Origin: Akkermansiaceae bacterium UBA2367
Lineage (GTDB): Bacteria > Verrucomicrobiota > Verrucomicrobiia > Verrucomicrobiales > DEV007
NCBI GenBank assembly: GCA_002344525.1
Contig: DDTJ01000090.1
Location: 540-14,201, forward strand
Direction: 5' to 3'
Length of the DNA stretch: 13,662 bases
Below the pieces are notes generated by a model. The model had not been told where the DNA came from. It saw only the letters and a list, made by a program, of their open reading frames with translations, and ran no database searches. Position numbers and translations under genes: made by a program. Positions 1-5,270 of this stretch are shown piece by piece. Within the stretch, counting starts at the first letter, position 1. Every line of letters begins with the position of its first letter.

Positions 1-569
1 GCGAAAAGGTTTCCGGTCCACAGCCCGAGGCCGACCATGGCGAGGGCGAGGACGAAGCTCACTTTCAGCACGAGGGAGAGGTGACGCGGTCCGGCGACGC
101 CCTCGAAGATGTGCCCGCCATCGAGGGGCAGGATGGGAAGGAGGTTGAGGATGGCCCAGCCCACGTTCACCCAAAGCATCCACCCGACGAAAAAGGCCAC
201 CCATTCGTCGCGGATGCCGGGGGTGAGGACGAGCAGCCAAGCCAGCCCGCCAAGGAGGAGGCTCGCGGCCGGACCGGCGGCGGCGATGAAGACGGACTGG
301 CCCCGGGTGAAATAGCCCGGCCCGCCGCAAAGCCCGCCGAAGCCGTGGAGGATGATCTCGGACCAAGGGGCGCCGCTGCGTTTCCGCGCCCACGCGTGGC
401 CAAGCTCGTGCCAGAGGATGGAACCCAGCACGACGACGGTCAGGATCGCGAAGCGCCCCAACCCCTCCGGCCCGGCCTGCGTCAGGTAGTTCCTGCCCAG
501 CAGCACGCAGAGGAGCCAAAACATCCACTCGATGCGGACAGGGTAGCCAAAGAGGCGGAAGGAGAGCAT
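1..569 (-). CDS. Site-2 protease family membrane metalloprotease (M50), C-terminus beyond window
   Basis: The minus-strand reading frame from the ATG at 569 stays open to the window edge, giving 189 complete codons that begin MLSFRLFGYPVRIEWMF. It contains the zinc-protease motif HELGHA near residue 64 and the second family signature NLLPILPLDGGHIFE around residues 146-160, where the LDGG aspartate supplies the third zinc ligand. Several hydrophobic stretches (for example AILTVVVLGSILW, a WMLWVNVGWAIL segment and a C-terminal VLKVSFVLALAMVGLGLW) are expected membrane helices, so cleavage would occur within the bilayer. The family includes rhomboid-like-sized, single-domain S2P homologues of unknown substrate; this one shows no PDZ or CBS domain in the visible part. 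It follows xylA on the same strand but is separated from it by a probable terminator and a repeat, so co-transcription is doubtful. No clear ribosome binding site precedes the ATG. Confidence 0.9.
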   Translation of the reverse strand, partial: MLSFRLFGYPVRIEWMFWLLCVLLGRNYLTQAGPEGLGRFAILTVVVLGSILWHELGHAWARKRSGAPWSEIILHGFGGLCGGPGYFTRGQSVFIAAAGPAASLLLGGLAWLLVLTPGIRDEWVAFFVGWMLWVNVGWAILNLLPILPLDGGHIFEGVAGPRHLSLVLKVSFVLALAMVGLGLWTGNLF

Positions 570-577
570 GTTTTTGG

Positions 578-702
578 GTTCTTGGTTCTTGGTTCTTTAT
601 GCTTGGTCTGGATTGTGGAAGCGGCGTCCCGCCGCTTCATCCTGTAAAGAAGCGGCGGGACGCCGCTTCCACATTCTGGACTATGAACCAAGAACCAAGA
701 AC
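578..702. repeat. Nested inverted repeat with two convergent REP-like hairpins
   Basis: Outer arms GTTCTTGGTTCTTGGTTC (578-595) and its exact reverse complement (685-702) enclose a second, perfect 23-bp inverted repeat (615-637 and 650-672) with a 12-bp centre. Each 23-bp arm is itself a hairpin: a GTGG tetranucleotide followed directly by stem AAGCGGCG, loop TCC and stem CGCCGCTT. The two units are convergent with GTGG at the outer ends. This matches the layout of a REP doublet. The outer arms are themselves three tandem copies of a GTTCTTG-like unit. The element lies between the end of xylA and the start of the membrane protease gene, and both strands read through it as short spurious proteins containing SGVPPL and RRDAAST. 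Confidence 0.85.
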
Positions 703-726
703 AGCGAAACGCTCGCGCGTTCCGCT
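685..726 (-). terminator. Probable xylA terminator overlapping the stop codon
   Basis: On the minus strand a 10-bp stem AGCGGAACGC / GCGTTTCGCT (one G-T pair) closes a GCGA tetraloop, which is of the stable GNRA class (plus-strand 703-726). The stem starts inside the xylA stop codon at 725-727. It is followed by T-rich GTTCTTGGTTCTTGG, which is the outer arm of the adjacent repeat. The T-tract is interrupted by G residues, so this is a plausible rather than a textbook intrinsic terminator. Confidence 0.5.
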
Positions 727-2038
727 AAACGAACTCGTTGATCAGGTTCTCCAGCATCTCCTGGCGCCCGCTCTTGGTGAGGGGTTCGCCGTTTTGGAGG
801 GCGTAGGCCGCGAGATCTTCGAGACTGGCTTCGCCGGATTCGATCTTCGCGCCGATGCCACTGTCGAAGGAGGCGTAGCGCTCTTTCTTGAAGGCCTCGA
901 GGCGGCCGTCCTCGAGGATGGCGTGGGCGGTCTTGAGGCCGCGGGCGAAGGCGTCCATGCCCCCGATGTGGGCGTGGAAGAGATCGACCGGCTCGAAGCT
1001 CTCGCGCCGGCATTTGGCGTCGAAGTTGAGTCCGCCGGCGGTGAAGCCTCCCGAGCGCAGGACGCAGAGCATGATCTGGGTGGTGAGGTAGATGTCGGTG
1101 GGAAACTGGTCGGTGTCCCAGCCGATGAGCTCGTCGCCGGTGTTCGCGTCGATGGAGCCGAGGGCCCCGGCGGCGATGGCGACCTCCAGCTCGTGCATCA
1201 TGGTGTGGCCGGCGAGGGTGGCGTGGTTGGTCTCGAGGTTGAGCTTCAACTCGCCGAACAGGCCGTGCTCGCGGAGGAAGTTGAGGCAGGCGGCGGCGTC
1301 GGAGTCATACTGGTGGGTGGAGGGCTCGCGGGGCTTCGGCTCGATGTAGAAATCGCCTTGGAAGCCGATCTTTTTCTTGTGCGCGACGGCCATCTTGAGG
1401 AGGGCGGCGAGGTGGTTCAGCTCGCGCTGGATGTCGGTGTTGTAAAGGGTGGCGTAGCCCTCGCGACCGCCCCAGAAGACGTAGCCCTCGCCGCCGAGGC
1501 GGTGGGTCACCTCGAGGGCTTTCTTCACCTGCGCGGCGGCGTAGGCGAAGACGTCGGCGTAGGGAGAGGTGCCCGCGCCCTGGTTGTAGCGCTTGTGGGC
1601 GAAGAGGCAGGCGGTGCCCCAGAGGAGCTTGATCCCGGTCTCCTTCTGGGCCTTCTCCAACTCGTCGGCGACGGCGTCGAGGGCGTCGTTGGAGGCTTGG
1701 AGGTCGTTCAACTCGGGAGCGACGTCGCGGTCGTGGAAACAGTAGTAGCCTATGCCGGTTTTTTGCAGGAACTCGAACATGGCCCAGACGCGGCGTTTGG
1801 CGTTCTCGATGGAGTCGCTGCCGTCGTCCCAAGGCCGCTCGGCGGTGGGGCCGCCAAAGGGGTCGGCGAGGCCGTTGCGCATGGTGTGCCAGTAAGCGGC
1901 GGCGAAGCGGAGGTGCTCGCGCATCGTCTTGCCACCCACGATCTCGTCGGCGTCGTAGTGCTTGAAGGCGAGCGGATTCTTGGACTTCGGCCCCTCGAAG
2001 GGGATGACGGGGATTCCTGGGAAAAATTCCTGACTCAT
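725..2038 (-). CDS. xylA: Xylose isomerase
   Basis: This 437-residue protein is a full-length xylose isomerase (the E. coli enzyme has 440 residues). It interconverts D-xylose and D-xylulose in the cytoplasm using two divalent metal ions. The catalytic pair H102 and D105 is seen in CFHDRD, and the metal ligands E233 (FYIEPKP), E269 and H272 (ETNHATLAGH), D297, D308 and D310 (GWDTDQFPTD) and D340 (NFDAK) are all present. K235 is also conserved. Every one of these positions is offset by one from the E. coli numbering. The opening FKHYDADEIVGGKTMREH places it in the longer class II group. A GGGGAG sequence about 10 bases before the ATG is a possible ribosome site. No xylB, transporter or regulator gene is adjacent, so the gene stands alone here. 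It is divergent from the small secreted protein gene. Confidence 0.98.
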   Translation of the reverse strand: MSQEFFPGIPVIPFEGPKSKNPLAFKHYDADEIVGGKTMREHLRFAAAYWHTMRNGLADPFGGPTAERPWDDGSDSIENAKRRVWAMFEFLQKTGIGYYCFHDRDVAPELNDLQASNDALDAVADELEKAQKETGIKLLWGTACLFAHKRYNQGAGTSPYADVFAYAAAQVKKALEVTHRLGGEGYVFWGGREGYATLYNTDIQRELNHLAALLKMAVAHKKKIGFQGDFYIEPKPREPSTHQYDSDAAACLNFLREHGLFGELKLNLETNHATLAGHTMMHELEVAIAAGALGSIDANTGDELIGWDTDQFPTDIYLTTQIMLCVLRSGGFTAGGLNFDAKCRRESFEPVDLFHAHIGGMDAFARGLKTAHAILEDGRLEAFKKERYASFDSGIGAKIESGEASLEDLAAYALQNGEPLTKSGRQEMLENLINEFV

Positions 2039-2170
2039 GGGCGGCCAGTCTCCCCGCCTCCGATGGCAAGATCAAGGGGGAAGTGGGGGAGTTTTCAGAT
2101 TTCAGGAAACTTCGAGAATCCCCGGAATCCACGGCCCCCATCCGATCCGCCGGACCGCTTCAATCCTCCA

Positions 2171-2209
2171 TTGACGCCTCCTCCGCCCATGCTTTACCCT
2201 GACGCGTCA
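2171..2209 (+). promoter_or_regulatory. Candidate promoter and palindromic operator for the PepSY-like gene
   Basis: TTGACG at 2171-2176 is a strong -35 match, with TTTACC at 2193-2198 as a weaker -10 after 16 bases. Directly after it lies the perfect 10-bp palindrome TGACGCGTCA (2200-2209), near the expected transcription start and 15 bases before the ATG. The position would suit a repressor site. Both calls are inferred from pattern only. Confidence 0.4.
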
Positions 2210-2224
2210 AAAACAACATCCAGC

Positions 2225-2530
2225 ATGAAAGCACTTCTTCCCGCCTTGATCCTTCTTTTCAGCGCCGCCGCCCCCCTCCTCGCCGACAACGCCCCATCCC
2301 TCCATGCGTCCGAAGCCGCGGCCATCGCCCAGGAGGATCTCGTGTCGAGGGGGCTCGACGCCACCATCTACATCGCCGAAGTGAACTACAAGAAAGCTGG
2401 CCTCCTCGGCGGCGAGCCCGCCCATTGGGAAGTGCTCTGGTCGAAGGATTTCGACGCCCAGACCCAAGGCCGCAAGGAGATCGGACTGAAGATCAAGATG
2501 GACGGCAGCTACACGCGTTCGGTGCGTTGA
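2225..2530 (+). CDS. Small secreted PepSY-like protein
   Basis: A 101-residue protein that starts with a clear Sec signal peptide (MKALLPALILLFSAAAPLLA, probable cleavage before DNAPS). The mature part is about 80 residues. It opens with an ASEAAAIAQEDLVSRG helix and continues with strands around HWEVLWSKDF and a final IGLKIKMDGSYTRSVR. This helix-then-sheet pattern, ending in a residue-G-x motif, resembles a single PepSY domain, which is often found in periplasmic protease inhibitors or peptide-binding proteins; the match is by pattern only. I chose the ATG at 2225 because the signal peptide begins there; the frame stays open far upstream only because it runs antisense to xylA. An in-frame ATG at 2189 is the alternative but would place 12 polar residues before the signal. 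No Shine-Dalgarno sequence is visible. Confidence 0.8.
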   Translation: MKALLPALILLFSAAAPLLADNAPSLHASEAAAIAQEDLVSRGLDATIYIAEVNYKKAGLLGGEPAHWEVLWSKDFDAQTQGRKEIGLKIKMDGSYTRSVR

Positions 2531-2575
2531 CGCGGGAGCCCGTCGAGGAGCCTCCCCTCCCCTCGCGTCGTCGGC

Positions 2576-4048
2576 TCACCCCATGATCTGCCGGATGGGC
2601 CGCTGCGGCTCCACCCCTGTCAGCCTCGCGTCGAGGCCCTGGAACTTGAACGTGAGACGCTCGTGGTCGATGCCGCAGAGGCGCAGGAGGGTGGCGTTGA
2701 CGTCGTTGAGATGGGCGGGGTCCTCCGCCACGTTGTAGCTGAAGTCGTCGGTCTCGCCGTAGCTGACCCCGCCCTTGACCCCGCCGCCGGCCAGCCACAT
2801 GCAGAAATTCCTCGGATGGTGGTCGCGTCCGTAGTTGGTCTTTGTCAGGGTGCCTTGCGAGTAGACGGTGCGCCCGAATTCGCCGCCCCAGACCACGAGG
2901 GTGCTTTCGAGGAGGCCACGCTGCTTCAGGTCGGCGAGGAGGGCGCCGATGGGCTGGTCGGTGTCCTGGCACTGGAGGCGGATGTCGGAGGGCAGATTGC
3001 CATGCTGGTCCCAGCCGCGGTGGAGGATCTGCACCACCCGCACCCCGCGTTCGACGAGGCGGCGGGCGAGGATCGCGCTCGCAGCGAAGGTGCCGGGCTG
3101 GAGCACGTCGGGACCGTAGCTGTCGAGGGTGGCCTTGCTCTCGCCGGAGAGGTCGGTCAGCTCCGGCACGCTGCTCTGCATGCGGAAGGCCATCTCGTAT
3201 TGGCTGATGCGGTTCTGGATCTCCGGATCGCCGAGCCGGGCGAAGCAGTGCGCGTTCATCTCCGCAAGGATGTCGAGCTGGGCGCGGCGCTGCGTCGCGG
3301 AGACGCCATCGGGATTCTTCAGGTAGAGCACCGGGTCGCCCGCCGATCTCAGGGCCACGCCGTTGTATTGGCCGGGCAGGAAGCCGCTGCTCCACATGCG
3401 CGTGAAGAGGGCCTGCGCCGCCGCTTTCGATTTCCAGTTCGGCGTCAGCACGACGAAAGCGGGCAGGTCGTTGCTCTCGCTGCCGAGGCCGTAGGCGAGC
3501 CAGGCGCCGAGGCTGGCATAGCCCGGCACCTCGCGCCCGGTCATAACGAAGGTGCAGGCGGGGTCGTGGTTGATCGCGTTGGTGTGGACCGTCTTCACGA
3601 GGGCGATGTCGTCGGCGTGCTTCGCGGTGTGGGGAAGCAATTCGCTGACCCAGCGCCCGCATTCGCCGTGCCGCGAGAACTGGAAGAGGCTCGGCGCGAC
3701 GGGGAAGCGGGCCTGCTTGCTCGTCATCCCGGTGAGCCGCTGGCCGCCCTGCACGCTCGGCGGGATGTCCTTGTCGAACCACTCGCCCAGACCCGGCTTG
3801 TAGTCCCAGGTGTCGAGTTGCGACGGCCCGCCGTTCATGTGCAGGTAGATCACCGCCTTGGCCTTGGCCGGGAGATGCGGCAGGCCCGGCAAGGGAGGGT
3901 GGACGAGGGACGAAGGTGCCGCCTGGGCCATGGAGAAGGCGTCCCGCCCCATCAGGTAGGCCAGCCCGAGCCCGCCAAGCCGCAGGCCGCTGTGGCCGAA
4001 GAACTGGCGGCGCGAGAGGAGGAGGTCGTGTTCGTGGAAAGGATTCAT
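2576..4048 (-). CDS. DUF1501 family secreted protein (alkaline-phosphatase/sulfatase-like fold)
   Basis: The 490-residue product starts with a twin-arginine-like leader: SRRQFF at residues 12-17, then a hydrophobic stretch GLRLGGLGLAYLMG, consistent with export in a folded state. Features of the alkaline phosphatase superfamily as seen in DUF1501 follow: HMNGGPSQLDTWDYKP (residues 70-85), HRGWDQHGN (343-351), VVWGGEFGRT (385-394) and GRDHHPRNF (407-415). The Asp and His residues in these motifs are likely metal ligands. The reaction is not established for the family. In Planctomycetota and Verrucomicrobiota such genes usually sit directly after a DUF1549/DUF1553 cytochrome-like partner in one operon; here the upstream neighbour is instead a divergent antitoxin-like gene, 62 bases away. 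A truncated relative of this gene lies at 4599-4716. It converges with the PepSY-like gene, ending 45 bases from it. Confidence 0.92.
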   Translation of the reverse strand: MNPFHEHDLLLSRRQFFGHSGLRLGGLGLAYLMGRDAFSMAQAAPSSLVHPPLPGLPHLPAKAKAVIYLHMNGGPSQLDTWDYKPGLGEWFDKDIPPSVQGGQRLTGMTSKQARFPVAPSLFQFSRHGECGRWVSELLPHTAKHADDIALVKTVHTNAINHDPACTFVMTGREVPGYASLGAWLAYGLGSESNDLPAFVVLTPNWKSKAAAQALFTRMWSSGFLPGQYNGVALRSAGDPVLYLKNPDGVSATQRRAQLDILAEMNAHCFARLGDPEIQNRISQYEMAFRMQSSVPELTDLSGESKATLDSYGPDVLQPGTFAASAILARRLVERGVRVVQILHRGWDQHGNLPSDIRLQCQDTDQPIGALLADLKQRGLLESTLVVWGGEFGRTVYSQGTLTKTNYGRDHHPRNFCMWLAGGGVKGGVSYGETDDFSYNVAEDPAHLNDVNATLLRLCGIDHERLTFKFQGLDARLTGVEPQRPIRQIMG

Positions 4049-4110
4049 CTGGATCGAACTTCGCGCAGTTGGAACTTGGAATCGGGATTCAACCGGGATA
4101 CCTTCGAGGC

Positions 4111-4374
4111 ATGACGCTCACGCTGGACCTTCCCGACTTCATCCTCGCCCGTCTCGGTGCCGGGGCGGGGCGTGCCGAGGAGGAATCGCTGCGCACCTTC
4201 ATCTGCGGGCTTTATCGCGAGGGACGCATCACCGCTCCGGAAGCGATGCGGACGCTGGGCATGGACAGCCGCATCTCCTTCGAGAATCTGATCGCCCAGC
4301 ATCGGACGCAACGGGACTGGAGCGAGGAGGAAGTCGCCGCCGAACTGGAAACCATCGAACGGATCAACCGATAA
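4111..4374 (+). CDS. Orphan antitoxin-like small protein (UPF0175-like)
   Basis: An 87-residue acidic protein starting MTLTLDLPDF. After an N-terminal strand it has the segment SLRTFICGLYREGRITAPEAMRTLGMDSRISFENLIAQH, which has the length and pattern of UPF0175 antitoxins (a helix, then LYREGRIT..EA...LG..R..F..L). The C-terminal tail WSEEEVAAELETIERINR would be the toxin-binding part. UPF0175 proteins usually precede a PIN-domain ribonuclease gene. None follows here: the next 220 bases hold a palindromic element and a decayed gene, so the partner seems lost. I chose the ATG at 4111 because upstream in-frame sequence is antisense to the DUF1501 gene. Assignment is by pattern; the gene could be an unrelated small helical DNA-binding protein. 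Confidence 0.7.
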   Translation: MTLTLDLPDFILARLGAGAGRAEEESLRTFICGLYREGRITAPEAMRTLGMDSRISFENLIAQHRTQRDWSEEEVAAELETIERINR

Positions 4375-4410
4375 CCGCCGATGGTGGCGAGCAATACGTC
4401 TCCACTGAAC

Positions 4411-4586
4411 TATACTTCTCTGCGTCATGGTGTCGGACTTCGAGCCGGGGCTAACGGCGTCATTCGCAGACTCAAGGAGGGCCGACATTCCTGTCGGCCG
4501 ACTAGTCCTGCCGCAACCGGGCTTGACGACCGACAGGAATGTCGGCCCTCCTTGAGCTTTCCGAAAACATGGCGCAGAGAAGTATA
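4411..4586. repeat. Nested inverted repeat (176 bp) with REP-like hairpin pair
   Basis: The outer arms TATACTTCTCTGCGTCATG (4411-4429) and 4568-4586 are inverted with 18 of 19 bases matching. Inside, 4471-4499 and 4528-4556 form a second inverted repeat with 28 of 29 bases matching. Each inner arm is a hairpin: GGAG (4476-4479) directly followed by stem GGCCGACA, loop TTCC and stem TGTCGGCC. The two units converge with GGAG outward, as in a REP doublet. The spacing between outer and inner repeats is unequal (41 and 11 bases), which suggests a palindromic pair carried inside a MITE-like unit or a later insertion. The right edge abuts the end of the DUF1501 relic. No open reading frame of substance is inside. 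Flanking bases do not show an obvious target duplication. Confidence 0.8.
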
Positions 4587-4598
4587 TCTGGTTCAAAT

Positions 4599-4716
4599 GG
4601 CTCGGCGCGACCGGGAAGCGGGCCTGCTTGCTCGTCATCCCGTCGAGACGCAAGCCGCTGTGGTCGAAGAATTGGCGGCGGGAAAGGAAAAGGTCGTGTT
4701 CGTGGAAGGGCGACAT
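4599..4716 (-). pseudogene. Relic of a second DUF1501 gene with internal in-frame deletion
   Basis: Read from the ATG at 4716 on the minus strand, the product begins MSPFHEHDLFLSRRQFFDHS and continues into GLRLDGMTSKQARFPVAPS. The first 25 or so residues match the N-terminus of the intact DUF1501 protein, and the rest matches its residues 107-120. The 81 codons between are missing without a change of frame. At DNA level 4599-4642 matches 3688-3731 at 43 of 44 bases, and 4649-4718 matches 3981-4050 at 59 of 70. Homology stops abruptly 13 bases from the nested inverted repeat. The frame continues beyond as unrelated sequence and is not a functional gene. The differing identity of the two blocks suggests a paralogue or an old copy with partial gene conversion. 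Confidence 0.85.
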
Positions 4717-4797
4717 CTTCCGTAACTTACCACAGAAACCCGCCGCTTCCGCCTCCCTTGATTGCGGCATCCCCCGGTTCCACCCGGTGATTTGCCC

Positions 4798-4832
4798 TTG
4801 GTGATCCCCGCCGGGCGGGGTAAACTGACCGC
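4798..4832 (+). promoter_or_regulatory. Candidate autoregulated promoter of the toxin-antitoxin operon
   Basis: TTGGTG (4798-4803) and TAAACT (4821-4826) are spaced 17 bases apart, as in a sigma-70 promoter. The spacer is almost filled by the perfect palindrome CCCCGCC-G-GGCGGGG (4806-4820), a good site for an antitoxin or toxin-antitoxin repressor. The ATG of the antitoxin is at 4833, seven bases after the -10 box, so the transcript would be leaderless if this promoter is used. The pattern is seen; the use is inferred. Confidence 0.45.
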
Positions 4833-5087
4833 ATGAGCAATCCGATCAAAACCCAGGTGCTTCCGAATCCGGACGTGCTGAGGCAGAACGTGCTTTCCAA
4901 ACTGGAATCGATGAGCGCCGAGCAGTTGGCCACCGTGCACGACTGGCTGCTCCAGATTGAACTCGATCAGGCCGTGAGAGAGTTGCGCGACGCCGTGGGC
5001 GGAGACGAGGCCCTCGGGCGCATCGCCCCGGAGGTGATCGACGCCTCCATCCGTGAATATCGGCGCAAACATCCCTGCAGGGCATGA
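4833..5087 (+). CDS. Antitoxin of a PIN-type toxin-antitoxin pair (probable)
   Basis: An intact 84-residue protein, MSNPIKTQVLPNPDVLRQNV onward, predicted largely helical with a SAEQLATVHDWLLQIELDQAVRELRDAV core and a basic C-terminal tail SIREYRRKHPCRA. I do not recognise a named antitoxin family, and the call rests on context: the stop codon overlaps the start of the next frame as ATGA (5084-5087), and that next frame opens as a PIN-domain ribonuclease. Such coupling is typical of toxin-antitoxin operons. A palindrome sits between the -35 and -10 boxes upstream. The partner toxin is broken, so this gene may now be free of selection as an antidote, or may be retained to neutralise a related toxin elsewhere. 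Confidence 0.7.
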   Translation: MSNPIKTQVLPNPDVLRQNVLSKLESMSAEQLATVHDWLLQIELDQAVRELRDAVGGDEALGRIAPEVIDASIREYRRKHPCRA

Positions 5088-5241
5088 TCGTCGTGATCGA
5101 TACGAATGTCTTGCTGCCCTTGTTCTCTCCAAGGTCGCCGACGCCGGAAATCGTCACTTCGAGCCGTTGAAAACAGCCGGATATCGACCGCAACCGATCT
5201 CACCTGCCGAGTTTGTGCGACGGTATCTCACGAGCCGGTAA
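5084..5241 (+). pseudogene. Collapsed PIN-domain toxin (N- and C-terminal segments only)
   Basis: From the ATG at 5084 the frame reads MIVVIDTNVLLPLFSPRS, the hallmark first strand of a PIN ribonuclease with the catalytic aspartate in IDTNVL, then runs to a stop at 5168-5170 after 28 residues. In the frame one base off, 5137-5241 encodes AGNRHFEPLKTAGYRPQPIS followed by PAEFVRRYLTSR and a stop. This looks like the end of the same family (compare the usual G(D/N)RHF.PL and PxEFxRRYL). The middle hundred or so residues, with the other acidic metal ligands, are missing, and the junction near 5128-5142 is out of frame. The gene therefore cannot make an active nuclease. A short GGAAGG-CA-CCTTCC hairpin at 5243-5256 follows the final stop. 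Confidence 0.8.
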
Positions 5242-5270
5242 AGGAAGGCACCTTCCCCCGAAGCCCCCCG

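Noticed and set aside
599..2224. Long plus-strand open frame antisense to xylA
   Set aside because: It is the mirror of a verified enzyme in GC-rich DNA. Only its last 306 bases, from 2225, form a gene.
2523..2572. Bidirectional terminator between the PepSY-like and DUF1501 genes
   Set aside because: GACGCG and CGCGTC could pair, but the loop is about 27 bases and there is no T-tract on either side.
2663..4114. 483-codon plus-strand frame opposite the DUF1501 gene
   Set aside because: No recognisable motifs; it is a shadow of the intact DUF1501 protein on the other strand.
4045..4770. 241-codon minus-strand frame containing the DUF1501 relic
   Set aside because: Only about 39 residues match DUF1501. 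The rest reads through the palindromic element and antisense to the orphan antitoxin-like gene.
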